From contig NZ_JAIOAP010000007.1 of assembly GCF_021190915.1 (NCBI RefSeq), positions 124,001-188,000 of the forward strand: a stretch of DNA of 64,000 bases. The letters are read 5' to 3'. The translations under genes were made by a program, and so were the position numbers. This document shows positions 43,240 to 52,762 of this stretch, piece by piece; position 1 is the stretch's first letter; each line of letters opens with the position of its first letter. Under the pieces are notes generated by a model. It saw nothing but the letters and a program-made list of their open reading frames with translations. It searched no databases and was not told the origin of the DNA. The stretch comes from Cohnella silvisoli (GTDB taxonomy: Bacteria > Bacillota > Bacilli > Paenibacillales > Paenibacillaceae).

Positions 43240-44114
43240 TATTCAATCCTTTCCGTCTTACCGAACGTAAGCTGATAAATGGCCGTAAACACTAACGCGA
43301 AGGCGAAAATAATAATGGCCAGCGCGGTCCCATAACCGTAGTCGCCGAATTTGATCGCTTTATTGACCATGTAGGAAGCCATAACTTCCGTCGATCCGGC
43401 AGGGCCTCCGTTCGTCATAACGAGAACGATATCGACAACCCTCATGGCACCTGCAATGGAAAGCATAACGACGACGGAAATGATCGGTTTGATCAGAGGA
43501 ACGGTTAAGTACCAAGCGCGTTGCGTCGCATTCGCCCCGTCGATTTCCGCCGCTTCATCGATTTCTTTAGGAATGGCTAGAATAGCCGCCAAAATTAACA
43601 CGATATAAAAGCCGACCCACTGCCAAGCGTTCGTGAGCAGAATGGCGATCATAGCCCATTTGGGCTCCGCCAGCCAATAAATCGGATCGAGTCCGAAAAA
43701 GCCCAAGAAAGCCGAGATCGGTCCAATGTCCGGATCATAAATGAAGCCCCACAAAATCCCGATAACGGATGTGGAAAGGATGGACGGCATGAACACCGTC
43801 GTTTTGTAAAAGCCTTTTAACTTTTTAACGTTGCTAATCAAAAGCGCTAAGATGATAATAATCGGAACCTGTAGTCCTACGGAAAAAACTATGAAGTACA
43901 TATTGTTGAATATTGCGCTGCGGAAACTCTCGTCCCCGAATGCCGTCGTGAAATTATCCAAACCGATGAACCGGGTCTCATCCAATCCGTTCCAATTCGT
44001 AAAAGCATAGAATACGGAGGAAAACATGGGGTATAAAAAGAACAACCCGTACAGCGTGATCGTAGGAATAATGAACATTAGGTAAACAGCGGGATTCTTT
44101 AGCGTATTTTTCAT
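43236..44114 (-). CDS. Carbohydrate ABC transporter permease (MalF type)
   Basis: 292-aa six-segment permease with EAA loop EIDEAAEIDGANATQRAWYL and the family pattern TNWNGLDETRFIGLDNF. It follows the binding-protein gene after a GC-rich hairpin and is coupled to the MalG-type gene downstream. Confidence 0.93.
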   Translation of the reverse strand: MKNTLKNPAVYLMFIIPTITLYGLFFLYPMFSSVFYAFTNWNGLDETRFIGLDNFTTAFGDESFRSAIFNNMYFIVFSVGLQVPIIIILALLISNVKKLKGFYKTTVFMPSILSTSVIGILWGFIYDPDIGPISAFLGFFGLDPIYWLAEPKWAMIAILLTNAWQWVGFYIVLILAAILAIPKEIDEAAEIDGANATQRAWYLTVPLIKPIISVVVMLSIAGAMRVVDIVLVMTNGGPAGSTEVMASYMVNKAIKFGDYGYGTALAIIIFAFALVFTAIYQLTFGKTERIEY

Positions 44115-44135
44115 GGTTCCTCCCCACTATGGACA

Positions 44136-44172
44136 AGGAGGCCCACCCACGCAGGGGCGGGCGGTGCCTCCT
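44136..44172 (-). promoter_or_regulatory. Intercistronic hairpin between binding protein and permeases
   Basis: AGGAGGC...GCCTCCT (44136-44142 with 44166-44172) encloses a GC-rich loop. There is no T-run, so it is more likely an RNA-stabilising or processing hairpin that keeps binding-protein mRNA abundant. Confidence 0.5.
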
Positions 44173-44193
44173 CACCAACTTCCAATGCTTAAA

Positions 44194-45600
44194 TTATTTC
44201 TTTGCGTTTTCCGTATCTTGTACTTTTTGGATCGCGTCCCCGACTTCTTGCGGAGTCGCTTTGTTGGCGATCAGCTTCTGCAGTTGATTTTCCGTTTCGG
44301 CGTTAACCGCTTTTTGTACGACGGAGTCAAAGTGCACGAAGGAAGAGCCGGCGGCTTTCATCGTATCCAGAACTTGTTTAACAAGCGGATCCGTAACTTT
44401 ACCCATCGCTTCATCGGACAGCTTCATCGAAGGAAGAACGCCGTCTTCCGTCAAACCGCGAAGCTGCATTTCGTCGTTGTATAAATTTTTGATGAATGCT
44501 TTAACGGCTGCCAGTTCGTTCTCGTTCAAGTCGGAAGAGAAACCATAACCGTTTCCGTAGTTCGCATTGATCGATGTTTGTTCGCCGGCAGCGTTCGGGA
44601 TAGCCGGCAAGGCTATGAATGCGACTTTACCGTTAATCGCTTTAGCTACGCCATCCGCTTTGAAAGCGGATGAGCGCCAGCTGCCGTCAAACATCATGGC
44701 TGCTTTGCCTGCACCGAATTCATTCAACATATCGTCGTACGTTTTGCCAAGCTCGCCTTTTGTAAAGTAGCCTTTTTTCACGAAATCTTGGTAGAGGGTA
44801 TACGCAGCGACAATTTCCGGTGAATTCCATTTCAAAGTACCGTCCGTGAGACCGTTCGGGAAGCCCGCTGCGACATGACGGCCAAGCAAAGTATCGACCA
44901 GCATGTTAGGAACCCATCCAGCTTGGGAAGCCTGCGCGAAAGGAGTGATTCCTTTGCCTTTAAGCGTGTCGGCGGCTTTAATCAAGTCATCCCATGTCGT
45001 AGGCGGGTTTAGTCCGTTCTGTTGGAAAATTTCCGTATTGTAAAATACGCCTTCCATGTTGCCTCCGATTGGCAAACCGTAGATTTTGCCATCCAATGTA
45101 AATTGACCGAATACGTTAAGGAATTTATCTTTCAGCTGCAGTTCATCCAGAATCGGAGTCAGGTCAAGCAAGCGGCCTGCTTTCGCGTATTTCAATGCGT
45201 CAGCGTTACCTCCGAACAAATCGAAAATTTTCGGTTGGTTGCCGGCAGCCATCTCGGCTGGCAGCTTCGTGAAGCGGTTTACCGCGTCCTCTACGCCGTC
45301 CAGCTCGAATTTCAAGCCCGGAACCTCGGCTTCGGTTTTCTTTACGACTTCGTCGAGAATCGCTTTGCGGAATTTTTGCGGTTCGCCGATTTGAATATGG
45401 CGAAGGGATACGGTGAACGGCTCCACTTCTTTACTTGGAGAAGCGGGTTCGCTTGCCGGTGCGCTGGCACTGGCACTGGCGCTCGGGCTAGTCGATGCGG
45501 ACGGTGAAGAAGTATCGTTGTTCTTCTTGCTTCCGCATGCTGCCAACAATGTCGACAAGGCGAGAATGAGGGTAAGGATGACCATTGCGTTTCTTTTCAC
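44194..45600 (-). CDS. Sugar ABC transporter substrate-binding lipoprotein
   Basis: 468 aa. Lipobox LLAACGSKK (Cys about 22), then a long Ser/Ala/Pro/Glu linker (about 30-60) and a cluster-D-like binding fold: VSLRHIQIGEPQKFRKAIL, KIYGLPIGGNMEGVFYNTEI, GLNPPTTWDDLIKAADTLK and AAMMFDGSWRSSAF. First gene of a three-gene operon without ATPase or own regulator. Ligand unknown, probably a sugar. Confidence 0.93.
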   Translation of the reverse strand: MKRNAMVILTLILALSTLLAACGSKKNNDTSSPSASTSPSASASASAPASEPASPSKEVEPFTVSLRHIQIGEPQKFRKAILDEVVKKTEAEVPGLKFELDGVEDAVNRFTKLPAEMAAGNQPKIFDLFGGNADALKYAKAGRLLDLTPILDELQLKDKFLNVFGQFTLDGKIYGLPIGGNMEGVFYNTEIFQQNGLNPPTTWDDLIKAADTLKGKGITPFAQASQAGWVPNMLVDTLLGRHVAAGFPNGLTDGTLKWNSPEIVAAYTLYQDFVKKGYFTKGELGKTYDDMLNEFGAGKAAMMFDGSWRSSAFKADGVAKAINGKVAFIALPAIPNAAGEQTSINANYGNGYGFSSDLNENELAAVKAFIKNLYNDEMQLRGLTEDGVLPSMKLSDEAMGKVTDPLVKQVLDTMKAAGSSFVHFDSVVQKAVNAETENQLQKLIANKATPQEVGDAIQKVQDTENAKK

Positions 45601-45723
45601 TAGGTAGACCTCCCAAAAGGTATATGTTTGTTGCTTGCATCCTTATTGTAAGAGTAAACTCCCCCAAAGTAAGGGAGTCAAACAACTAAAGCAGGGATAA
45701 GATCATCTTGAGGCAAAAACCTC

Positions 45724-45752
45724 TTGTTAAAACTAATCACATTAGTTATTAT
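45724..45752 (+). promoter_or_regulatory. Promoter of the MBL-tetR operon with palindromic operator
   Basis: TTGTTA, 17-bp spacer, TATTAT. The palindrome ACTAAT-CAC-ATTAGT (45732-45746) fills the spacer, and a further ATTAGT half lies at 45762-45767. This is a likely operator for the TetR-type protein encoded two genes downstream. Confidence 0.65.
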
Positions 45753-45784
45753 AATAATACAATTAGTAAATGGAGGCGTTAATT

Positions 45785-46507
45785 ATGGTTAAAACAACAT
45801 GGGGACCCGTAACGCAACTGAATTTTCTCCCCCGGCTATTCCCGATGAACTGCTACCTTATTGAAGAGGACGATGGCATTACGCTAATCGATGCGTGCAT
45901 GCCCTTCGTAGCCAAAGGAATTCTCACGGCTATTGAAGCTACGGGTAAACCGCTCAGCCGCATATTGCTTACGCATGCGCACGATGATCATATCGGTGCC
46001 GTTCCATTCCTAAAACAAAAGTTCCCCGATGTCCAAATCGGAATTTCGCGCAGAGATGCATCCATCCTAAAGGGTGACCGCAGTCTATTGTCGCAAGAAG
46101 CCCAAACGCCGATTAAAGGCGCGATACCGAAAAAAGCGCTGTTCTCTCCCGATTTTCTTATTGACGATAACGACCGTATCGGTTCGCTCGTAGCCGTAGC
46201 CTCGCCCGGTCACACGCCTGGTCACTTTGCTTTCCTAGAAACGACCAGCAATACGTTGATTGCGGGTGACGCTTTCCAAACCAAGGGAGGGTTGGCCGTA
46301 TCCGGACATATGAAATGGTCCTTCCCCTTCCCTGCGATGGCAACTTGGCACACTCCGACCGCGATCGAAAGCGCGCGTAAGCTGCTCAACTTAAACCCTT
46401 CCGTGCTCGTTGTAGGCCACGGTTATGCCCTGCATCAGCCTGCGGACGCCATTGATCGCGCTATTAATGAGGCAGAAAAGCAATTGAGCAGGAGGAAAAG
46501 CGGATGA
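45785..46507 (+). CDS. Metallo-beta-lactamase-fold hydrolase
   Basis: 240 aa. Zinc motif LLTHAHDDHIGAVPFLK (HxHxDH), downstream ligands in SPGHTPGHFAFLE, AGDAFQTKGG and VVGHGYALH, so the di-zinc site looks complete. Small cytoplasmic hydrolase of the glyoxalase II/ribonuclease-like superfamily, substrate unknown. ATG 45785 has GGAGG 8 nt upstream. It overlaps the tetR gene by 4 bp and shares its promoter and probable operator. Confidence 0.9.
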   Translation: MVKTTWGPVTQLNFLPRLFPMNCYLIEEDDGITLIDACMPFVAKGILTAIEATGKPLSRILLTHAHDDHIGAVPFLKQKFPDVQIGISRRDASILKGDRSLLSQEAQTPIKGAIPKKALFSPDFLIDDNDRIGSLVAVASPGHTPGHFAFLETTSNTLIAGDAFQTKGGLAVSGHMKWSFPFPAMATWHTPTAIESARKLLNLNPSVLVVGHGYALHQPADAIDRAINEAEKQLSRRKSG

Positions 46508-47067
46508 GGGCAGGCATTAAGCCGGAAATCGTCATCGGTGCCGCAGCGGAAATTGCCGACCGGGACGGATGGGATCAAGTCACATTGGGGAATGTTGCCG
46601 GACAACTCGGAATCAAGACACCTTCCCTGTACAATCACGTAGCCGGGCTTCCTGATTTGCGTCAAAAACTATCCCTGTACGCCATACGATTGCTTAGGGA
46701 TAGATTAAACGATGCCGCTATCGGACAATCCGGCAAGCAGGCGCTTATCGAAATCGGCAAAGCCTATGTCGGATTCGTGCGTGTTCATCCGGGACTTTAT
46801 GAAGCGGTTAACCGCTTAACCGACCCGAAGCCGCCCGAATTCGATAAAACCGCCGAACAAATATTGGCCTTATTTATTCGGCTTATGCAGCCCTTAGGGC
46901 TTCCCGATACGGAAGCCGTCCATGCTATACGCGGTTTACGCAGCATGGTGCATGGATTCGCTTCATTGGAGTCTATGGGCGGATTTCAAATGCCCGAAGA
47001 TTTAATGGAGAGTTTGACCAAAGCGATCACTTATTACATCGATGGTTTAAGCGGGCATTTCGCGTAA
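46504..47067 (+). CDS. TetR/AcrR-family regulator
   Basis: 187 aa. N-terminal helix-turn-helix (AAAEIADRDGWDQVTLGNVAG, QLGIKTPSLYNHVAGLPDL; the two run on) and a C-terminal WHG-type ligand domain (ALIEIGKAYVGFVRVHPGLYEAV, RGLRSMVHGFASLE). It is co-transcribed with the MBL hydrolase and probably represses both by binding ACTAAT-N3-ATTAGT in their promoter. The ligand may be a substrate or product of that hydrolase. Confidence 0.9.
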   Translation: MRAGIKPEIVIGAAAEIADRDGWDQVTLGNVAGQLGIKTPSLYNHVAGLPDLRQKLSLYAIRLLRDRLNDAAIGQSGKQALIEIGKAYVGFVRVHPGLYEAVNRLTDPKPPEFDKTAEQILALFIRLMQPLGLPDTEAVHAIRGLRSMVHGFASLESMGGFQMPEDLMESLTKAITYYIDGLSGHFA

Positions 47068-47087
47068 ATGACGGCCTCGAGCTATAA

Positions 47088-47122
47088 AACAATGTTTTCC
47101 TATAGGAAGATATTGTTTTTTT
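47088..47122 (+). terminator. Terminator of the MBL-tetR operon
   Basis: AACAATGTTTTCC / GGAAGATATTGTT (47088-47100 with 47105-47117) with one bulge and a 4-nt loop, followed by a T-run. Confidence 0.75.
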
Positions 47123-47192
47123 GCGTTTTCCTTGCAGGATTCGACACGATTCTCGCGAATAAGGGAAAGGAGTCGTTAAGGAGTGAACCCTA

Positions 47193-48308
47193 ATGTATAA
47201 GAAAGAGCTGACACCGGAAGATTTATTGCGAATCATATTCGACTACACGGCGAAAATCGCAAGCGAGCAGAAATTGAACGCCGTGCTTGTTCTTATGGCC
47301 AACATGGGCCGCGAAATGATTTTATCCGATAGATGCACCGTGTGGCTCATAGATGAACCTAACCATCAACTATACACTACCGTTGCACATGGGGTAGACG
47401 AGATCCGTATCCCATACGGTACGGGACTTGTGGGCAATGCCATAATTTCCGGGGAACCGATTATCATCGAGGATGCTTATAACGATCCGAGGCATAACGC
47501 GGAGAACGACCGCAAAACGGGTTATCATACGAAATCAATCATTACCGTACCGTTCCGCAATAACGACGGGGAAATTATTGGTGCTTATCAAGCCATTAAT
47601 AAATTAACCGAAATCGATTATTTCACTCTGCGGGATTTGGAACTCTTGTCCTTGGCGGCATCCTATGCCGGCAAATCGCTGGAGTCCGTTATGCTGCACC
47701 AGGAAATCATCGACACGCAGCGGGAGATCATCTCTACGATGGGTGAAGTCGGTGAAATCCGATCCAAAGAAACCGGTAACCACGTTAAACGGGTTGCCGA
47801 GTATTCTTACGTACTTGCGCTCGGTCTCGGCCTAAGCGTCGATCAAGCAGAACTGCTTCGGACTGCCTCGCCAATGCACGATATCGGTAAAGTCGCCATT
47901 CCCGACGCGGTATTGAATAAACCGGGCAAATTGACCGAAGAAGAATATGACATTATCAAATCGCATACGAAAATCGGTCACCAATTGCTTAAAGGATCCA
48001 AAAGACAATTGTTGAGAACGGCGGCTATCGTTGCGGAGCAGCATCATGAGAAGTGGGACGGCGGCGGCTATCCGGCAGGGAGAAAAGGCGAGGAAATCCA
48101 CATCTTCGGCCGGATTACCGCGGTTGCCGACGTCTTCGATGCGTTAAGCGCGGAGCGGGTTTACAAGGCGGCTTGGCCGATAGAGAAAATCGAAAATTTA
48201 TTCCGGGAGGAACGAGGACGCCATTTCGACCCCGACGTCGTCGATGTCTTCTTTAGCCAACTTCCGAAGCTCCTCGAAATTCGCAAGCGGTTGACGGACG
48301 AAGAGTAA
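47193..48308 (+). CDS. GAF-HD-GYP protein (probable cyclic-di-GMP phosphodiesterase)
   Basis: 371 aa. N-terminal GAF domain (about 15-175: SDRCTVWLIDEPNHQLYTTV, GTGLVGNAIISGEPIIIEDA) and a C-terminal HD-GYP domain (about 185-360). The metal/catalytic residues are present: HVKRVAEYS, MHDIGKVAIPDAVLNKPGKL, EQHHEKWDGGGYPAG and VADVFDALSAER. It would hydrolyse c-di-GMP under control of a small ligand bound by GAF. ATG 47193 has AAGGAG 9 nt upstream. Its stop directly abuts the stop of the convergent FAH gene, with no terminator between. Confidence 0.93.
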   Translation: MYKKELTPEDLLRIIFDYTAKIASEQKLNAVLVLMANMGREMILSDRCTVWLIDEPNHQLYTTVAHGVDEIRIPYGTGLVGNAIISGEPIIIEDAYNDPRHNAENDRKTGYHTKSIITVPFRNNDGEIIGAYQAINKLTEIDYFTLRDLELLSLAASYAGKSLESVMLHQEIIDTQREIISTMGEVGEIRSKETGNHVKRVAEYSYVLALGLGLSVDQAELLRTASPMHDIGKVAIPDAVLNKPGKLTEEEYDIIKSHTKIGHQLLKGSKRQLLRTAAIVAEQHHEKWDGGGYPAGRKGEEIHIFGRITAVADVFDALSAERVYKAAWPIEKIENLFREERGRHFDPDVVDVFFSQLPKLLEIRKRLTDEE

Positions 48309-48962
48309 TTAGAGGGACAGCCTAACCTGTCCCTTGCCCAAGCTCTCCTCATGCCACCACACCTCAAGCGTATCCCCTTCGTTCAGGGAACCGACTCCTT
48401 CCGGCGTCCCCGTATACAATAGATCTCCCTCTGCCAAGCCATACGTTAACCCAACGAAATCTACGATCTGCTGCAAGCCGAACACCATATCCTTAGCGTT
48501 CCCGCGCTGCACTTCCTTATCGTTGATCCTCAAGCCGAAATCATGCTCGGTTATCGCGGGCACGCCCGGAAAACTCAACCATCGACCTAGCGGTGCGGAG
48601 TTCCGAAAGCCTTTGGCCGCCAGCCAAGGATGTCCCTTTGCCTTTAACCTGTCCTGGACATCCCGGAGCGTCAGATCTAATCCGACGGTAAAAGCGCTAA
48701 GCAGTTCATCGCAGCTAATGCCGGCTTCATAGGTTCGTCCGACAGCGAGTACGAGCTCCGCTTCGTAATGCACGCTTCCTTGCGCCCCGGGTACGACGAG
48801 GGTTCCGTTTGTCATGCTGACTGCCGCATGCGTCGGTTTCGTAAACAGCATCGGCGATGAAGGCACCTCATTGCCCATCTCGGCGGCATGGAGGCGGTAG
48901 TTGCGGCCAATGCAATAAATATTGCGAATATCCGGGGATAACGTCGTCGTTGTTGCACTCAT
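48309..48962 (-). CDS. Fumarylacetoacetate hydrolase-family protein
   Basis: 217 aa. FAH fold: IYCIGRNYRLHAAEMGNEVP, MLFTKPTHAAV, VHYEAELVLAVGRTYE with the metal Glu residues, GLDLTLRDVQDRLKAKGHPW and LLYTGTPEGVGSL. Such enzymes hydrolyse or decarboxylate acylpyruvates and related keto acids. It forms a probable operon with the GDPD and CapA genes upstream, though the functions do not obviously connect. Confidence 0.9.
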   Translation of the reverse strand: MSATTTTLSPDIRNIYCIGRNYRLHAAEMGNEVPSSPMLFTKPTHAAVSMTNGTLVVPGAQGSVHYEAELVLAVGRTYEAGISCDELLSAFTVGLDLTLRDVQDRLKAKGHPWLAAKGFRNSAPLGRWLSFPGVPAITEHDFGLRINDKEVQRGNAKDMVFGLQQIVDFVGLTYGLAEGDLLYTGTPEGVGSLNEGDTLEVWWHEESLGKGQVRLSL

Positions 48963-48965
48963 CTT

Positions 48966-49730
48966 CTAGCTCTCCTCTTTCACAGCCGCCAGCCAGCGGT
49001 CCGGGTAGTTGGTGCAAAGCTGAAAAGGCTCAGGACGTTTCGCCAGCCTGCGTAAATCGCCGGGTGAGTTGACGGTCCAGGCCATGACATCGATAGAAGC
49101 GTCGGCGCTCTGCTGCAACAGCTGCGGGGTCAGTCGGCCATATCCGATAGAAAGAACGGATGCCCCCATTACCGTTAACATGGGGATAAGATTGAAAGGC
49201 CGATCATCGATAATAAGACCTGTTCGCATAGCTGGATAATAATTGCGTACGGATGATAGCAATTCCGGATGAAACGAGGTAATTACGGTATCGTGTTCCA
49301 ATCGATAAGAGCGAACAACATCTACTACCTTCCGGGCTAGAAGATCGCGATCCGCAGCGTCGCCTTTCAATTCCACGTTTAATCGGCATCTTCCGGAAGT
49401 CAGGGCAACGACCTGCTCCAGCGTCGGAACACCTTCCGAGGCAAAAGAAGCATGAAACCAACTGCCTGCATCCAAAGCTCCAAGCTCCGCAGCCGTCTTC
49501 TCCCGGACGAGCCCTTGCCCGTTGGTCGTCCGTTTCAGCGTGCCGTCATGAATGACAACGGGAACGTTGTCCCGGGACAAGTGAACGTCCAACTCGATCC
49601 ATTGTACGAACGGTTGACTCATCGCCATACGAAAGGCGGCCAACGTATTTTCCGGTGCGCGCCCGGAAAATCCACGATGCGCAACGCAAGGATGTAACGC
49701 AGCTCGTGTTACTTCATTCACAATACTCAT
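48966..49730 (-). CDS. Glycerophosphodiester phosphodiesterase
   Basis: About 254-aa GDPD TIM-barrel enzyme that releases glycerol 3-phosphate from deacylated phospholipids. Catalytic and metal residues: VAHRGFSGRAPENTLAAF, ELDVHLSRDNVPVVIHDGTL, RLNVELKGD; barrel end VMAWTVNSPGDLRRL. No signal peptide, so cytoplasmic. The start is uncertain: GTG 49724 has AAAGGG 9 nt upstream, ATG 49730 is close by, and an ATG at 49796 would overlap capA by 26 bp. Confidence 0.9.
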   Translation of the reverse strand: MSIVNEVTRAALHPCVAHRGFSGRAPENTLAAFRMAMSQPFVQWIELDVHLSRDNVPVVIHDGTLKRTTNGQGLVREKTAAELGALDAGSWFHASFASEGVPTLEQVVALTSGRCRLNVELKGDAADRDLLARKVVDVVRSYRLEHDTVITSFHPELLSSVRNYYPAMRTGLIIDDRPFNLIPMLTVMGASVLSIGYGRLTPQLLQQSADASIDVMAWTVNSPGDLRRLAKRPEPFQLCTNYPDRWLAAVKEES

Positions 49731-49770
49731 CCCTTTACGAGAAAATCGGGCTTTGGTGTCCAGCATTTTT

Positions 49771-51018
49771 TTAACGAATCGCCTCAATGATGCCATCCTC
49801 CCTCACGGAGGCTCCAAAGGATAAAGTCGATAATCGGGCTAGCAAAGCTTTTCCCGCAGTTTCATCCATCGGTGCGGGTTGAGAGTTTGTCGCCAACATC
49901 GGATTAAATTTCAACGAACAAGTTCCTTCTTTGCTGCATTCCGCGTTTAGGACGCCCGTTTCCGAAGTTTTGGACAACGTTGTCGTCGAGAAAACAAAGT
50001 TGCCTAAGCTGTAGGCTATCCATTTGCCCTTATAAGCCTCGAAGCCTTGAAGAACATGCGGATGGCTGCCAATGACCAAGTCAGCCCCCGCGTCGACGAA
50101 CCGATGCCCCAAATCCGTCTGGTGCGCTACCGGCGTATCTACCTTTTCCACGCCCCAATGTACCATGACGACGACGATATCCGCGTTCTGTTTCGCCGTC
50201 TTAATCGCCTCGACTGCACGATCCGGAGAATAAGCTTCCGCGACGCCTGGATGAGAACGGTCCGCCTTCCACGAAACATCCGGTACGACCCGTGTGAGGC
50301 TCACGAATCCGACCGTTATTCCTTTGCTTTCTATGTATGCCGGCGCAAAAGCTTCACGATCGTCGTTGCCCGATCCCGCATGCTGAAGATCGGCATCGTC
50401 CAAGTAGTCCATCGTGTCGCTTAATCCTTGCCAGCCATAATCCAATGTATGATTGTTGGCGAGCGATAAGTAATCGAATCCCGCTTCCTTGATCGCGGGA
50501 ACGGCTTCGGGAAGTCCGCGGAACACATATTGCTTGTCTTCGGCGGGAGTGCCTCTGGTCGTAATGGGCGTCTCCAGATTGCCTGCCGCGATGTCCGCAG
50601 CTTCCAGCAGCGATTTGGCCTCGCGGAAAGGGTGATCGAACCCATTCTTCTTCATCAAGTCCAACACTTTGGCCGCGGGCAGTATGTCTCCGACCAATGC
50701 GAGCGTAACCGTATCCCCTTCCGATGCCGGAGGCGACGATTCCTCTTCAGGCGAAGCAATTACGCCGCTATCGTCGGATGGGTCCGGGGAAGGCGCCGTG
50801 GACTGCGACTGACCTCCATCCGGCGTATGACTGCTTTGGGCTTCCTTATTGCCCGGATTGTTTTCTTGGCCGTTATGACTTCTATTGGAACTCCATACGA
50901 GAACGGCGACGATCACGATACCGGTCAACAGAATGCCATTAAGCATAAGCAAAAACCGGGTCTTGCTGCGGCGTTTCGATTTCTGTTTGCTCTGCGTCTG
51001 CGATCGCGAATAGCTCAT
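49771..51018 (-). CDS. CapA-family (PGA synthesis-type) metallophosphatase-fold protein
   Basis: 415 aa. One N-terminal membrane segment (about 22-45), a Ser/Pro/Glu/Asp-rich spacer (about 50-100), then the CapA domain outside the membrane: TVTLALVGDILPAAKVLDL, FRGLPEAVPAIKEAGFDYLS, LANNHTLDYGWQGLSDTM and GADLVIGSHPHVLQGFEAYK. CapA proteins take part in poly-gamma-glutamate capsule synthesis or release. No capB/capC lies nearby, so the function here may differ. Confidence 0.88.
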   Translation of the reverse strand: MSYSRSQTQSKQKSKRRSKTRFLLMLNGILLTGIVIVAVLVWSSNRSHNGQENNPGNKEAQSSHTPDGGQSQSTAPSPDPSDDSGVIASPEEESSPPASEGDTVTLALVGDILPAAKVLDLMKKNGFDHPFREAKSLLEAADIAAGNLETPITTRGTPAEDKQYVFRGLPEAVPAIKEAGFDYLSLANNHTLDYGWQGLSDTMDYLDDADLQHAGSGNDDREAFAPAYIESKGITVGFVSLTRVVPDVSWKADRSHPGVAEAYSPDRAVEAIKTAKQNADIVVVMVHWGVEKVDTPVAHQTDLGHRFVDAGADLVIGSHPHVLQGFEAYKGKWIAYSLGNFVFSTTTLSKTSETGVLNAECSKEGTCSLKFNPMLATNSQPAPMDETAGKALLARLSTLSFGASVREDGIIEAIR

Positions 51019-51082
51019 AAATTAGTTGTCCCTCCGTCTCTCTTGCACGTTGCTCCTGCCCCGTATTATACATCAAGGCGGC

Positions 51083-51124
51083 AAAAAAGACGATTTCGCC
51101 GCTCGTAAAAGAGGAGAAACCGTC
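51083..51124 (-). terminator. Terminator after nagZ
   Basis: GACGGTTTC / GAAATCGTC (51116-51124 with 51089-51097) with one G-U pair, then six T on the reverse strand. Confidence 0.8.
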
Positions 51125-51153
51125 GTATTTTCGGTTATTACGTCGATTTATGC

Positions 51154-52746
51154 CTATTTCCCCGCGGATGCCCGTGCGTAGCTCCCTATCGTTACAGGGA
51201 GTTTAGCTTGAACGGGTATTTCTCCGGATAACACGCCGGCCAAAGCGGTCATCATGGCGGGTTTATTCTCGTAAGCGCACAAGTAGATCGAAGCTTCGGG
51301 GGCTGCCAGCAAATCGTACGGCGTTCTCAACGCCACCCATACGAACTTAAAGCTTGGGTTTCCCGACAGCTCGCGGATTAATTCGGTTTGTCCGGATGAG
51401 AAACCCGCGTCGTAGGAAGCGTATACGAGAGTATCGCACCGGCTGGCTGCCAATCGAACAGCCGCTGCATCTTCATCGGTCGGGTCAACCGCTATTCTTA
51501 TTTCCTCGATAACGAAACCAACGTCCGCCAGAGCCGCGCCAAGCGTCCATTCTTGGGAAATGACTTCAATAACTTCGGTGCCCACGCGGGCTTCCGTCCA
51601 TACGACGACGGTTTTGCTTGCCTTAGACAGCGGCAGCTCCGATCCGCCCTTCACGACCGTAATCGCTGCTTCGCAAAGCTGGCGTTGGACTTCTGCGGCC
51701 CGAAGCGGGTTCGCAGCCGTAACGGAATTTCGGAATAATCCGCGCGATTCCTTAAGCTCCCATATTCTTCGGGCAGCCTCATCAATGCGCGACTCCGAAA
51801 TTTCACCCGTCATTACAGCTTCCATTACGGCCTCTAAAGCCGCGGTTTGACGGGTAAGCCTATGGCTGACCAATATAAGATCCGCGCCGGCCTTAATCGC
51901 TTCAACCGCTCCCCTCGCCACTCCGATCGTCTCCGCTATCGCGTTCATTTCCAGGCAATCCGTCACGATGACGCCTTCAAAGCCCATACGATCGCGCAGA
52001 AGTCCCGTCAATATTTTCTGGGAGAGCGTCGCGGGAACGCCGTCCGGTTCGAATGCGGGGAACACGACGTGAGCTGTCATGATCGCATCCACTCTTTGCC
52101 ATATCGCTTGGCGGAACGGAAACAGCTCTATTTCATTCAGCCGATCTACGCCGTGCGGGACGGTAGGAAGCTCGTGATGAGAATCAACGGCCGTATCGCC
52201 ATGCCCCGGAAAATGTTTCGCTACCGCCGCGACGCCGCCTTCGCGATAACCGCGAATAGCTGCCGTGCCCAATTGCGCAACGCGTGCAGCATCTTCCCCA
52301 TAGGACCGGACTCCAATGACCGGATTTTGCGGGTTGTTGTTGACGTCCAAACAGGGGGCAAAGTTCATGTTGATTCCGATCTCGCGCAATTCCGCGCCCG
52401 ACCATTTGGCCGCCTCGCGCGTTAATTCCGCATTGTCGGCCGCGCCTTGCGCCATCGCTCCGGGCATAACCGTCACGCCTTCTTCCAACCTGACAACCAT
52501 TCCGCCTTCCTGGTCTATCGCTAAGAACAATGGATCCGCCGAAGCTTGCTGAAGCTTGCCCGACAACGCTGCAACCTGAGCTGCGTCGCGAACGTTTCGC
52601 CGGAAATAGATGACGCCGCCGATCCCGTATTCCTGTATCAAATTCATGATGTCGTTCGTCGGCTCTAGGCCGTCGAAACCGCACATGAAGAGCTGTCCGA
52701 TTTTCTCCTTGAGTCCCAGTTGCTCAAAACTTCTGTTTGCTTTCAT
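51154..52746 (-). CDS. nagZ: GH3 beta-N-acetylhexosaminidase (NagZ-like)
   Basis: About 530 aa, longer than proteobacterial NagZ because of a C-terminal GH3_C-like domain. The GH3 barrel has FLAIDQEGGMVVRLEEGVT, the NagZ signature KHFPGHGDTAVDSHHELP with the His-Asp acid/base pair, and the nucleophile region GVIVTDCLEMNAI. It removes GlcNAc from muropeptides or chito-oligosaccharides. No signal peptide. ATG 52746 has GGGGGAG 8 nt upstream and overlaps the end of the yesN-type gene region by spacing only (17 bp). Confidence 0.92.
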   Translation of the reverse strand: MKANRSFEQLGLKEKIGQLFMCGFDGLEPTNDIMNLIQEYGIGGVIYFRRNVRDAAQVAALSGKLQQASADPLFLAIDQEGGMVVRLEEGVTVMPGAMAQGAADNAELTREAAKWSGAELREIGINMNFAPCLDVNNNPQNPVIGVRSYGEDAARVAQLGTAAIRGYREGGVAAVAKHFPGHGDTAVDSHHELPTVPHGVDRLNEIELFPFRQAIWQRVDAIMTAHVVFPAFEPDGVPATLSQKILTGLLRDRMGFEGVIVTDCLEMNAIAETIGVARGAVEAIKAGADLILVSHRLTRQTAALEAVMEAVMTGEISESRIDEAARRIWELKESRGLFRNSVTAANPLRAAEVQRQLCEAAITVVKGGSELPLSKASKTVVVWTEARVGTEVIEVISQEWTLGAALADVGFVIEEIRIAVDPTDEDAAAVRLAASRCDTLVYASYDAGFSSGQTELIRELSGNPSFKFVWVALRTPYDLLAAPEASIYLCAYENKPAMMTALAGVLSGEIPVQAKLPVTIGSYARASAGK

Positions 52747-52762
52747 CGTTATGTCTCCCCCG

